Positions 17,087 to 26,255 of a DNA stretch of 64,000 nt are shown piece after piece. The translations under genes and the position numbers were made by a program. The stretch comes from Bryobacterales bacterium F-183 (GTDB lineage Bacteria > Acidobacteriota > Terriglobia > Bryobacterales > Bryobacteraceae): contig AP025252.1 in the NCBI GenBank assembly GCA_016865505.2, positions 1,054,001 to 1,118,000 of the forward strand, read 5' to 3'. The notes beneath the pieces are model-generated. The model did not search any database and was not told the DNA's origin. It was given only the letters and a program-made list of their open reading frames with translations. The stretch's first letter is position 1; each line of letters begins with the position of its first letter.

Positions 17087-19549
17087 ATGAGGCTGTTGTT
17101 CCGTACCTTCGCCGTCCTGCCATGTGTCCTGGCTGCTGCTGCTGCGTCGCAACAACAACAACAGACAACGCCGAAGCCCGACGGAGTGGCCGCCGCGCTC
17201 AGCCGCGAACTGCGCGAAGCCGGCCTCGACGCAGCCGAATGCTACCGCATACGGGACTTCCGCCTCGCCAAAGAAGAGCTCAAATTCTATTGGAACGACG
17301 GCTACGCGATCTTCGCCAAACCCGTTCGTGGCTCACGCCTCGCCGTGTACTTCAGCGGCGACATGGAAGGTGGCGATGGTGAGGTCCTCGTATCGCCCCC
17401 GCATCGTGGCGAACGCCGCGCGTTAGCAAAGTTCACAGGCTCCCCGACCTTGAACGAGCATTACAAGAACGCGTTGTTCGTCTTTACTGACGGCATGGGC
17501 GAACGTCTGCTCGAAGAGATCCGCGCCAAAGGCACCAAGGACGAAACCATCGGCGCCTCGCTCGCCACCCGCTACAGCAATACTGTCCGCAACATCTTTG
17601 AGAGCCTCGAACTGCGCTTCCTGCTCGACCTCGAAAATCCCGCACGCGCTGAACAAGGGATGTTCTTCGCCACCTTGGCGGCGCCTCGCGTCGGGGCCAT
17701 CGACCTCATCTTCGACCCCATGGCTCGCGACCAGGTGACCGTCGGTCAGACCGTACTCCGCGAAAACGCCCGCTCCACCTTCGACATCTGGACCAGCTTT
17801 GAAACCCAGTCCAGCCGCACTGGAAAACGTCCACGTCCCGCGCAAACCTACGGCCTCGACGACTTTCAAATCGACGCGACCCTCGAAGCCGACCTCAACC
17901 TCCGCGTCAAAACCAAGGGCAAGCTACACGTCAAGCAGCCCGGCCTCCACGTCTTCGGCTTTGAGATCACCGAGCGCATGAAGATCGACGCCATCCGCAT
18001 CGATGGGCAACCCGCGGAACTCTACCGTCGCGAGGTCATTCGCGGCAACACTGAGCCGCCCAGCGAAAACAGCGCATTTTTGGTGATCGCGCCAAAAGCC
18101 TTCACCGCAGCCGGCGACCACGAAATCGAGTTCGAGCACGAAGGCCGCGTCGTATTGCGCGCCGGGGATCGTGTCTTCTTCGTGAGCTCTCGCGGCACCT
18201 GGTACCCGCACACCCGCGGCGAGTTCTCCAACTACGACCTCACCTTCCGCTACCCCAAAGAGCTCGACCTCGTCTCCACCGGCGACCTCGTTTCCACCAC
18301 CATTGAAGGTGACCGTCGCATCACTCGCCGCCGTACGCCGCAGCCCATTCGCTTTGCCGGCTTCAATCTCGGCCAGTATGAATCGGTCAAAGCCTCGCGC
18401 GGTCCCTATGCGATTGAGGTGTACGGCAACAAGCGGCTCGACATCGCGATTGCGTCCGCACGCGCAGCCACGTCGGCAACCGCGGCGCCCCCCGCTTTCC
18501 CAACCGGCGGCGGCTCGCGGCGTAGCAACGCGGCCGGTGCCCAGGCCGCCGCAGCGCAACAGGCATTGTTGTCCACAGCACCTCCTGACCCGACTGCGCA
18601 ATTGAAAGAACTCGCCTCCACAGTAGTGGGCGCGTTCGAATCCATGGCCGCAGAGTTAGGACCACCACCCATCAAGACATTGACGGTGGCGCCAATCCCC
18701 GGAGGCTTCGGCCAAGGCTTCCCCGGCCTCGTGTACCTCTCCACCATCTCGTACCTTTCGCCCGCCGACCTCCCGGGCTTCCTGCGAGACCGCAACCAGC
18801 AGCTTTTCTACTCAGACCTTCTCGCTGCGCATGAAGTCGCGCATCAATGGTGGGGCAATTCGGTAACCGCAGCAGGCTATCAGGATGAGTGGCTACAGGA
18901 AGCCTTCGCCAACTACTCCGCGATGCTCTGGCTCGAAAAGAAGCGTGGCTCCAAGCCGGTCGACGCCATGCTTACCGATTACCGCCGTCGCCTGTTGAGC
19001 AAGATGGAAGACGGCCGCACCATCGAGTCCGCCGGGCCAATCACTCTCGGCGCGCGACTGCAGAATTCGCTCGACGCCAATGCCTGGCGCGTCATCACGT
19101 ATGAAAAAGGCACCTGGATCCTGCACATGCTGCGCAAGCGTCTCGGCGATGCCGCATTCCGCAAGCTGCTCGCGCACCTCACCAGCAAATTTGAGCGCAA
19201 GCCGCTTTCCGTAGAGGACCTCCGCCAAGCCGCCACGATGTTCTCCGATCCAAAGTCGAGTGACCCGAAGCTGGAGGTCTTCTTTGAAAACTGGATCTAC
19301 GCCAGCGGCGTTCCCGATCTAAAGCTCAGCGCCAAGCCAGGACCCGGCATGCGTGTATCCGGCACGCTCACACAAACCGGCGTAAGCCAGGACTTCGAGT
19401 GCGACGTACCCATCGAAGTGTCCTTCGCCAAAGGACCATCCAAAACCTTCTGGGTGCGCACCAGCAACGAACCCACAGAGTTTGCCTTCACTTTGCCGCA
19501 ACCCGCCGTACGAGTCACCATCGGGTCCGGCATCCTGCGAGCCGACTGA
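17087..19549 (+). CDS. Secreted M1-family metallopeptidase (gluzincin)
   Basis: This 820-residue protein has a signal peptide (to about residue 20), then a large N-terminal beta-rich part. The catalytic segment HEVAHQWWGN lies near residue 583, followed after ~18 residues by WLQEAFANYS, giving HExxH plus the third zinc ligand Glu. The usual GAMEN exopeptidase motif of typical M1 aminopeptidases was not seen, and a Gly/Ala/Ser-rich insertion (about 460-490) precedes the catalytic domain. It may therefore be a divergent M1 member rather than a classical aminopeptidase. Confidence 0.88.
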   Translation: MRLLFRTFAVLPCVLAAAAASQQQQQTTPKPDGVAAALSRELREAGLDAAECYRIRDFRLAKEELKFYWNDGYAIFAKPVRGSRLAVYFSGDMEGGDGEVLVSPPHRGERRALAKFTGSPTLNEHYKNALFVFTDGMGERLLEEIRAKGTKDETIGASLATRYSNTVRNIFESLELRFLLDLENPARAEQGMFFATLAAPRVGAIDLIFDPMARDQVTVGQTVLRENARSTFDIWTSFETQSSRTGKRPRPAQTYGLDDFQIDATLEADLNLRVKTKGKLHVKQPGLHVFGFEITERMKIDAIRIDGQPAELYRREVIRGNTEPPSENSAFLVIAPKAFTAAGDHEIEFEHEGRVVLRAGDRVFFVSSRGTWYPHTRGEFSNYDLTFRYPKELDLVSTGDLVSTTIEGDRRITRRRTPQPIRFAGFNLGQYESVKASRGPYAIEVYGNKRLDIAIASARAATSATAAPPAFPTGGGSRRSNAAGAQAAAAQQALLSTAPPDPTAQLKELASTVVGAFESMAAELGPPPIKTLTVAPIPGGFGQGFPGLVYLSTISYLSPADLPGFLRDRNQQLFYSDLLAAHEVAHQWWGNSVTAAGYQDEWLQEAFANYSAMLWLEKKRGSKPVDAMLTDYRRRLLSKMEDGRTIESAGPITLGARLQNSLDANAWRVITYEKGTWILHMLRKRLGDAAFRKLLAHLTSKFERKPLSVEDLRQAATMFSDPKSSDPKLEVFFENWIYASGVPDLKLSAKPGPGMRVSGTLTQTGVSQDFECDVPIEVSFAKGPSKTFWVRTSNEPTEFAFTLPQPAVRVTIGSGILRAD

Positions 19550-20802
19550 TGCTCCTACCCATCGACCCGCAACGCACCATTCGCGAACTGAAAGAACTCC
19601 GCGCCTTGACGTCGGACCAAGACGGCGCGCAGCGCGTGGCTTGGACTCCGATGTGGCTGCAAGCGCGCGACTGGTTCACGTCCAAGCTCGCCGGCTTGCC
19701 CATCGAGGACCACTACGACGCAGCAGGCAATCGCTGGATCACCTTGCGAGGCAAGAGCGAAAAGGCCCTGCTGCTCGGCAGCCACATCGATTCTGTACCA
19801 AACGGCGGCTGGCTCGACGGCGCGTTGGGTCTGATGGCTGCTTTGGAAACTCTGCGTGCTTTCGCAGCCCTGCCCGATGGTCCACCGCTCACCATCCGCG
19901 TCGTCGACTTCGCCGACGAAGAGGGCGCGCGATTTGGACGCAGCGTACTCGGCTCCTCTGCGTTCGCCGGAACCCACAGCATCACGCAAGACCGCATAAA
20001 GCGCGACAAAGACGGCATCACCATGGAAGCCGCGCTGCAAACCTGCGGCATCAACATCGAGCGTTTCCCGGAGGCCGAACGCGAACGCACCAACGCCGCC
20101 GCGTACCTCGAACTTCACATCGAGCAAGGCCCGATCCTCGAACGTATGGGATTGCCCCTGGCGGCAGTGCTCGGCACCAAAGGCGTAGAGCGCCACAAGA
20201 TCACATTCATGGGACAAGAAGCGCACGCAGGTTCGACGCCCATGAGTGCCCGTCGCGACGCCTTCGCCGCCGCTGCCAGATTCGCGCTCGCCGTTCGCGA
20301 CATCGCCCGACGTACGCCGGAAGCCGTATGCACCACCGGCAGCGTCAAGACCTATCCAGGCATCGCGACAGCCATTGCCGGCCGCTGCGAAATGACCCTT
20401 GATCAGCGGCACCTCAACGCCGCCGTGCTGGCCGGCATCCATCAGCAGGCCCGCGATGCGAGCACAGACATCGCAACCGACGAAGGCTGCACCGTCGAGT
20501 GGGATCGCATCTGGAACATCGAACCGGTGCCATTCCACCCGCACCTGATCGACCTCTGTGGCGAAGCCATCCGCGACGTCACCGCCGCAGCCACCTTTGA
20601 ACGCCTCCCCTCAGGACCCCTACACGACGCCGCGGAAGTCAGCCGTGCCGGCATTCCAGCGGTGATGCTGTTCGTACAATCGTTGGGCGGCATCAGCCAT
20701 AACAAGATTGAAGACACTCGCGAAGAGCATCTGGAACTTGCCATCCAAGCCTACGCCGCCCTTGCCGAAAAAACCGCCGCGTGGATCTTACTCGACGCCT
20801 AG
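19549..20802 (+). CDS. Zn-dependent hydrolase of the hydantoinase/carbamoylase (M20) family
   Basis: This 417-residue protein has [18 protein letters not shown] (metal His and bridging Asp), [10 protein letters not shown] (catalytic Glu pair), the [10 protein letters not shown] motif specific to N-carbamoyl-amino-acid hydrolases and allantoate amidohydrolases, [11 protein letters not shown] and [12 protein letters not shown]. It should release ammonia and CO2, or ureidoglycine-type products, from ureido compounds; the exact substrate is unclear. The ATG overlaps the previous stop (TGATG). The end overlaps the convergent aldo/keto reductase gene by 15 bp. Confidence 0.9.
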   Translation: MLLPIDPQRTIRELKELRALTSDQDGAQRVAWTPMWLQARDWFTSKLAGLPIEDHYDAAGNRWITLRGKSEKALLLGSHIDSVPNGGWLDGALGLMAALETLRAFAALPDGPPLTIRVVDFADEEGARFGRSVLGSSAFAGTHSITQDRIKRDKDGITMEAALQTCGINIERFPEAERERTNAAAYLELHIEQGPILERMGLPLAAVLGTKGVERHKITFMGQEAHAGSTPMSARRDAFAAAARFALAVRDIARRTPEAVCTTGSVKTYPGIATAIAGRCEMTLDQRHLNAAVLAGIHQQARDASTDIATDEGCTVEWDRIWNIEPVPFHPHLIDLCGEAIRDVTAAATFERLPSGPLHDAAEVSRAGIPAVMLFVQSLGGISHNKIEDTREEHLELAIQAYAALAEKTAAWILLDA

Positions 20803-21861
20803 CGTCTTGCGATAACCCAGCAGATACTCCGTCTCCGAAGGCGTCGACCGCGGAATCGTATGAAGGCAGCGATGCCACAACGGATAGATCGGATCCGGAC
20901 GCCCGGCCGCTTCAATCGCTGCCATCTGACCGTCGGTCAGTTTTAACTCCGCAGCCTTCAGATTCTCCGCAAGCTGCTCATCCGTACGAGCGCCAATCAC
21001 GATCGGACCCACATTCTGCCGCTGCCGGATCCACGCCAGCGCCACCTGCGGGATGCTCGCGCCAGCCTCATTCCCAACTTGCTTCAGGACATCGATCACA
21101 CGGAACAACCGCTCCTCGTCCGCAATCCAAGGCTCCTTCCATCCATCCGCACCCAACCGCGTACCCGCAGGGGGCTTTGGATTCTCACGGCTGATGCGGC
21201 CCGCCAGGTAACCCATGCCCAACGGACTCCAAATCATCGCACTCACGCCCAAGTCCGCACCGGCAGGCAGCAGTTCGTACTCCGCCTCGCGCGCCTCTGG
21301 CGTGTAATAGAGCTGATGCGTAATCGGCTGCGCCAAACCATTCGCCCGAGCCGCCATCACGGTCTTCGCAAGAGACCATCCGCTGTAATTTGAAACACCC
21401 CAATAGCGAATCTTGCCAGCCTTGATCAGCGTGGTCATCGCGTCGCAAGTTTCTTCCACCGGCGTACGCCCATCCCAAAGATGCGTAAAGTACAAATCGA
21501 TGTAATCGGTCTTCAGCCGCTTCAACGTCTTATCGATCTCGGTAAAGAGGTGTACGCGTGAAGCCCCGGAATCATTGGGGTTTTCCGACATGCGGAACCC
21601 GACCTTCGAAAAAATCAGGACCTTGTCGCGAAGCCCGTCCAGCGCCTCGCCCAGCACAGTTTCGCTGCCGCCAAACGAGTACAGGTTCGACGTATCAAAA
21701 GCGTTGATACCCGCGTCGATGCAGGTCTCCACATGCCGCCGCGCCTCGGCACCAACCACATGGCCGGTCGCGTCAAAGCCATTCGCACCGGAAAAAGTCA
21801 CCGTGCCAAACACGAACTTGGACACGCGCATCCCGGAGTTGCCCAGATAAAGGTATTCCAT
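20788..21861 (-). CDS. Aldo/keto reductase
   Basis: This 357-residue TIM-barrel oxidoreductase has [17 protein letters not shown] (catalytic Asp and Tyr), VLIFSKVG (catalytic Lys), [12 protein letters not shown] (catalytic His), [10 protein letters not shown] and a C-terminal [21 protein letters not shown]-binding block. It is most like the AKR11/AKR12-type voltage-channel-beta-like group. The substrate is unknown. The stop is just inside the carbamoylase-like gene on the other strand. Confidence 0.92.
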   Translation of the reverse strand: MEYLYLGNSGMRVSKFVFGTVTFSGANGFDATGHVVGAEARRHVETCIDAGINAFDTSNLYSFGGSETVLGEALDGLRDKVLIFSKVGFRMSENPNDSGASRVHLFTEIDKTLKRLKTDYIDLYFTHLWDGRTPVEETCDAMTTLIKAGKIRYWGVSNYSGWSLAKTVMAARANGLAQPITHQLYYTPEAREAEYELLPAGADLGVSAMIWSPLGMGYLAGRISRENPKPPAGTRLGADGWKEPWIADEERLFRVIDVLKQVGNEAGASIPQVALAWIRQRQNVGPIVIGARTDEQLAENLKAAELKLTDGQMAAIEAAGRPDPIYPLWHRCLHTIPRSTPSETEYLLGYRKTLGVE

Positions 21862-21866
21862 GATCT

Positions 21867-22283
21867 TTATCTTTTATACAGGGATACAACGGCCGCGCCA
21901 AACTGGCACGCCATGGCCAGCAACCACACGTACGCGCCATAGTGCAGTGCCGACGCTTCCTTCCGCATCCCTTCGCTATTCCAAGCCGCCACCTTGCCCG
22001 GCAATGTGAACGTATTCAGCGCCAGCAGCATCGCGATGCTCAACAACACCAGCGACACCTTGCCCGGCCGGATCAGAAACAGCGACCCCACAAGCCAAAA
22101 GAGATTGGCGAACCACGCGTAGTTATCCACGCGAGGTCCAAACCAACCCAGAAACAGTACACCCCAGCCGTACCAGGTCTCGCTGTTGTTCTCCTGCGGA
22201 CGCGTATCTTTGAACGTCACCACCGGAAGCGCCAGCGACAACAGGAAAAGCAACACGCTCGCCAGGATCAGAAACGTCCGCAT
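21867..22283 (-). CDS. Small integral membrane protein, unknown function
   Basis: This 138-residue protein has four predicted membrane helices: residues about 3-22, 58-78, 80-97 and 115-134. A soluble loop after helix 1 carries [16 protein letters not shown]. It lies 5 bp upstream of the aldo/keto reductase and probably shares its transcript. I recognise no family. Confidence 0.75.
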   Translation of the reverse strand: MRTFLILASVLLFLLSLALPVVTFKDTRPQENNSETWYGWGVLFLGWFGPRVDNYAWFANLFWLVGSLFLIRPGKVSLVLLSIAMLLALNTFTLPGKVAAWNSEGMRKEASALHYGAYVWLLAMACQFGAAVVSLYKR

Positions 22284-22323
22284 AACGATACAAGCGCAGG
22301 CTGCGCGTTAAACTGCCAAGCAT

Positions 22324-23475
22324 ATGGACCCCGTCCTTGCTTATACGCAAGCACATCAATCGCAGATCATCGGCTTCATCCGGCAGTTGGTGGAATGCGA
22401 GTCCCCCAGCGATGACCCCGCAGCGGTCAACCGTTTTCAAGATCTCTTCGCCGACAGTGTGCGCGACATCGCCGCCAAGATAAAGTTCGTGCCCGGTGGA
22501 ACCAAGTTCGGCAAACATCTGGTGATTGAATTCGCACTCCCCGGTCGCGCCAAGCGTGGTGAAGGACAGATCCTCGGCCTAGGCCACGGCGACACGGTGT
22601 ACCCGATGGGCACCCTCCAATCCACGCCGTTTCGTGCGGATGAAGACAAGCTCTGGGGTCCCGGCGTGATCGACATGAAAGGCGGCCTCGCCTTCTTCGT
22701 CTTCGCCATGCGAGCCCTAAAGGACCTGCAAATCCCCGTGTCCCGCAAGGTAGTGTTGCAGATCAACTCGGATGAAGAAGTCGGAAGTGAATCCTCACGC
22801 GCGCTCACAGAGGACCTCGCCAGGAAAAGCCGCGCCGTGCTGGTTTTGGAGCCCGGCACCGGCGCAGAAGGCAAACTCAAGACTTCGCGCAAGGGTGTTG
22901 GTGACTACGCAGTCGTCATCCGTGGCAAGGCCGCACACGCCGGTGTGGACTTCACAGCAGGCGCCAGCGCGATCCTCGAAGCCGCCCGCCAAACCCTCCG
23001 CATCGCCGAATTCACAGACCTCGCCAAAGGCACGACAGTCAATCCCGGCGTCATCAGCGGCGGTACCCGTACCAACGTGATCGCCGACACCGCCTTGGTA
23101 GAAGTCGACATGCGTGTCGCCAAGCTCAGCGAAGCCGCAAAGCTCGAAAAGAAGTTCCGCGCGTTAAAGCCCGTCGACAAGCGCTGTACTCTCGAAGTCA
23201 CCGGCGGCCTCAATCGCCCGCCGATGGAGCGCACCAAAGGCATCGTCGAACTCCTTCGCCTCGCCCAGAAACTCGGCAAAGACATCGGCGTACAAGTGGA
23301 AGAGTCCGCCACCGGAGGCGGCTCCGACGGCAACTTCACCGGCGCGTTAGGCATCCCGACCCTCGACGGGATCGGCGCCGTAGGACTCGGCGCGCACACC
23401 CCGCACGAACAGCTATTCGTCAATCGCATCGCCGATCGCACGGCCCTGCTGGCCAAGCTGGTGGCCGCCATATGA
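22324..23475 (+). CDS. M20-family metallopeptidase (carboxypeptidase G2-like)
   Basis: This 383-residue protein has LGLGHGDTVYPMGT (metal His and Asp), GPGVIDMKGGLAF (bridging Asp), NSDEEVGSESS (catalytic Glu and metal Glu), GKAAHAGVDF in the dimerisation domain, and a late GLGAHTPHEQ metal His. This pattern fits the glutamate carboxypeptidase subgroup. It lacks a signal peptide, so it is probably cytoplasmic. It overlaps the following cysteine-synthase-like gene by 4 bp (ATGA). Confidence 0.92.
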   Translation: MDPVLAYTQAHQSQIIGFIRQLVECESPSDDPAAVNRFQDLFADSVRDIAAKIKFVPGGTKFGKHLVIEFALPGRAKRGEGQILGLGHGDTVYPMGTLQSTPFRADEDKLWGPGVIDMKGGLAFFVFAMRALKDLQIPVSRKVVLQINSDEEVGSESSRALTEDLARKSRAVLVLEPGTGAEGKLKTSRKGVGDYAVVIRGKAAHAGVDFTAGASAILEAARQTLRIAEFTDLAKGTTVNPGVISGGTRTNVIADTALVEVDMRVAKLSEAAKLEKKFRALKPVDKRCTLEVTGGLNRPPMERTKGIVELLRLAQKLGKDIGVQVEESATGGGSDGNFTGALGIPTLDGIGAVGLGAHTPHEQLFVNRIADRTALLAKLVAAI

Positions 23476-24407
23476 GCGGCCGCATCCCAGACACCAACGC
23501 CTATCTCAATCAACTCGCGCCCACCCCGCTCACGCCGGTCTCCCTGCGCAAGGGCGGCCCGGCCATCTGGTGCAAGCTCGAGTTCCTCAATCCCAGCGGC
23601 TCCACCAAAGACCGCATCGCGCGCTTCATCCTGAAGAAGGCGTGGCGCGAAGGGCAAGTCGGCCCCGGCTACACCGTGATTGAGGCCTCCAGTGGATCCA
23701 CCAGCATCGCCATGGCCCTCGCCTGCGCACAACTCGGCATGCGCTTCATCGCCGTGATGCCCGAAGGCGTCAGCAACGAACGAGTCCTGATGATCCGCGC
23801 CTACGGAGGCGAAATCCGCCTCACCTCCAAAGACCAAGGCATCGTCGGCGCGATCGCAGAAACAGAGCGTCTGGCAGCAGCGATCCCGCAATCCTTCCTC
23901 CCGCGCCAGTTCGCCAACATCGAAAACGCGCAAGCCCACCGCATGACCACCGCCCGCGAAATCCTCGACCAGATACCCGGCGGCAACGTTGACGCGGTCG
24001 TAAGCGGTGTCGGCACCGGAGGTACACTCGCCGGCCTGTACCAAGGCTTTCGCGACGCAGGCTGCGAGGTTAAGCCGTACCATGCCAAGCCCATCGCCTT
24101 GACCTCGACGCCAGAGATCGAATGCTGCAGCTTCAGCGCCCGTATCCCCGGCGTCGTCAATTGTGTCTCCACCATCTTTCGAGAAGAAGAGATGAAGAGC
24201 CTCGCGGTCGTTGAAATCCGTGATGAAGAAGCAATCGCCGCCACCCGCGAACTAATTCGCCTAGGCTTCCCAGTGGGACCCAGTTCCGGCCTGAACTACC
24301 TCGCCGCCCTCCGCGCGCACGAGGACCTCGGGGGCGACGTAGCCGTAGTCACCGTGTTCCCAGACCGCATGGAACGCTACTTCACCACGGAATTGTTCCG
24401 CCTCTAG
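23472..24407 (+). CDS. Cysteine synthase / cystathionine beta-synthase family PLP enzyme
   Basis: This 311-residue fold-type II PLP enzyme has KLEFLNPSGSTKDRIA (PLP Lys in STKDR), EASSGSTSIAMA (substrate loop), VSGVGTGGTLAGLY (phosphate-binding GTGGT) and GPSSGLNYLAAL near the end. The family makes cysteine or cystathionine from O-activated serine. Serine-derived and other amino-acid substrates are possible. It is coupled to an M20 peptidase, and the 3' end overlaps the convergent gene by 4 bp. Confidence 0.9.
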   Translation: MSGRIPDTNAYLNQLAPTPLTPVSLRKGGPAIWCKLEFLNPSGSTKDRIARFILKKAWREGQVGPGYTVIEASSGSTSIAMALACAQLGMRFIAVMPEGVSNERVLMIRAYGGEIRLTSKDQGIVGAIAETERLAAAIPQSFLPRQFANIENAQAHRMTTAREILDQIPGGNVDAVVSGVGTGGTLAGLYQGFRDAGCEVKPYHAKPIALTSTPEIECCSFSARIPGVVNCVSTIFREEEMKSLAVVEIRDEEAIAATRELIRLGFPVGPSSGLNYLAALRAHEDLGGDVAVVTVFPDRMERYFTTELFRL

Positions 24408-25390
24408 GCGCTTCGCCGCCTTCTGGCAGCCGCGAACAGTACGGCCACGACAGAGATGCTGATTGCGCCCGCTTCCGGCACACTCGCCGTCGGATACGCC
24501 GCGCCGGAAGCCGAGCTCAGCAGCGAGCTTGGCAGATCGTTTCCCGAGGTGTCCGTCAGGCCCAGGTCGACCAGGCGAATCGTATGGCCCATGTCAAAGA
24601 ACATGTCCACGTTGTACCCGGCGCTCGCCAGCATATACAGATTGGTGAACGTAGGGTCCCACACACTGTCCACCACAGTGGAGTTCATCTGCATGGAAGC
24701 TCGATACTGAAGCGCCTCACCCCGCGGCACCAGGTACGTTACGGACACGGTGCTGGGCAGTGAAACCGGCAACTCGCTGTACAAGGGTGAACGAGGATAT
24801 GCGTTGCCGATGGTTGTGAATGCACTCCCCGCAACGGGATTCAGCGCCCCTTGTCCGACAGTCGAAAGGCCCACACTGAGGAAGCCATCGTTAAAGTACG
24901 TCAGCCCTAAGCCGGGCATCGCATAGTCGGAAAAGCTGCCTGTCAGCTCATAAGTAAAGGTCAGGAAAGCATCGCCCGTACCGGCAATCGTCAGAGTGTC
25001 CGTCCAGGCGGACCGCAACGACGCCGGCGATAGTGTCCGGTCAAAGAAGTTGATCTCCGTAAAGCCCACGCCTGGATCAAACGGATCGAACGTCGACGAG
25101 TTGTGCTGAAACGACCCCTGTGCGTAGTTCGTCAGCTTAGCCGTCTGCCGTCCCGCGAGCCGAGTGGCGGACGCTTCCGCCTTGATATCAATGTCATAGC
25201 TCCCACCCATATAGGACCCCTGCGAGAGCACCGAGGCGGAGTCGGTTCCAGAGATCGAGGTCCGGCCGGTCTGCTGGATGCCGTTGACGAAGATCTTGTA
25301 CCATCCCGCTCGGACATTGGTGACAGCATCGGCCCACAAAGCACTGTTAAGACATACGAGTAGCGGAACAAGCCGCGATATGCGCATCAT
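24404..25390 (-). CDS. Secreted protein with PEP-CTERM-like sorting tail (VPEA variant)
   Basis: This 328-residue protein has an N-terminal signal peptide (to about residue 20), a Ser/Thr-rich beta-type body, and a C-terminus with the three parts of an exosortase signal: SVPEAG, a hydrophobic stretch ISISVVAVLFAA, and a basic RRRRSA end. The usual motif is VPEP; here the second Pro is Ala. The body has no known domain. It probably ends up in the outer surface or exopolymer. No exosortase gene is in the window. Confidence 0.75.
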   Translation of the reverse strand: MMRISRLVPLLVCLNSALWADAVTNVRAGWYKIFVNGIQQTGRTSISGTDSASVLSQGSYMGGSYDIDIKAEASATRLAGRQTAKLTNYAQGSFQHNSSTFDPFDPGVGFTEINFFDRTLSPASLRSAWTDTLTIAGTGDAFLTFTYELTGSFSDYAMPGLGLTYFNDGFLSVGLSTVGQGALNPVAGSAFTTIGNAYPRSPLYSELPVSLPSTVSVTYLVPRGEALQYRASMQMNSTVVDSVWDPTFTNLYMLASAGYNVDMFFDMGHTIRLVDLGLTDTSGNDLPSSLLSSASGAAYPTASVPEAGAISISVVAVLFAAARRRRSA

Positions 25391-25451
25391 TCGTAAAGCC
25401 TAATCTGAGCTTCGAAACGGAAGCATCACCCATCTGTGCTATCGTGTCGGC

Positions 25452-26255
25452 TTGACGCTCACAAATTGGGACGGTCGCCTAGTCTGCCTCCGTTGTCGCG
25501 ACCGTCACCCAAACTCCCTAGCCGCCCTCACGAAACAAGGACGCTACCTGGTCTGCGACCGGTGCCAGGCTCACTACCCGATTCTGGACTCCGGCTCCCC
25601 CGTCCTCCTGCGCGATCCTGACTGGCGGTCAGAACGGAGTGCAGAAGGCGAAGCAAAGTACGTCGCTCAGTTCGTCTACGGCCAGTTTCCAGACCGAGCG
25701 CCATCACCACGCCTTGCCGATCGCCTCTCCGTAAACCTACGCATTAACGATTGGTTTACCCATCACCTCGCCGCACACACGCGCGATCCGCAAGGCACCG
25801 CTATCGAACTAGGCTGTGGACCGGGAGGCTACGCCGGCGTCTGGTCGCAGTACTTCGCCGAAACCATCCTTTGCGACATCCGCACGGCATTCGTCGAGCA
25901 AGCAAGTACACACGCATCCACAATCAACGCTTCTATCCGCACCTTGGTTTGTGATGCTCGGGACATACCGCTGCGATCCGCCACGATGGCGATGGTAGCG
26001 GCAATTCATCTGCTCGATGTCGCGCCGGATCCCATGCGAGTGCTACAAGAAGTCAGCCGTATCCTCCAACCCGAAGGACTGCTAGCCGTAGCCATCCCGT
26101 ACGCAGGAAACTTCACAGGACCAGCGCAATTATTAGCCGCCCTCAGCGACTATGAAATCCTGGCGTCCGAAGAATGGATGCCCTGGATCGTACCCGTCAA
26201 CGATCGCCTCGTGTACGAATACCAGACCCATCTTTTGCTCGCCCGCAAACGCTAG
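25452..26255 (+). CDS. SAM-dependent methyltransferase with N-terminal zinc ribbon
   Basis: This 267-residue protein starts with a Trm112-like knuckle (CLRC..., then CDRC about 20 residues later, ending YPILDSGSPVLL). A class I Rossmann methyltransferase follows: AIELGCGPGGYAGVW (motif I), then VCDARDIPLRSATMAMVAAIHLL (motif IV) and LLAVAIPY. The substrate is unknown; similar fusions occur in RlmA-type and small-molecule methyltransferases. The TTG start at 25452 is the only plausible one near the zinc ribbon. The stop shares the CTAG with the dnaE stop on the other strand. Confidence 0.82.
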   Translation: MTLTNWDGRLVCLRCRDRHPNSLAALTKQGRYLVCDRCQAHYPILDSGSPVLLRDPDWRSERSAEGEAKYVAQFVYGQFPDRAPSPRLADRLSVNLRINDWFTHHLAAHTRDPQGTAIELGCGPGGYAGVWSQYFAETILCDIRTAFVEQASTHASTINASIRTLVCDARDIPLRSATMAMVAAIHLLDVAPDPMRVLQEVSRILQPEGLLAVAIPYAGNFTGPAQLLAALSDYEILASEEWMPWIVPVNDRLVYEYQTHLLLARKR

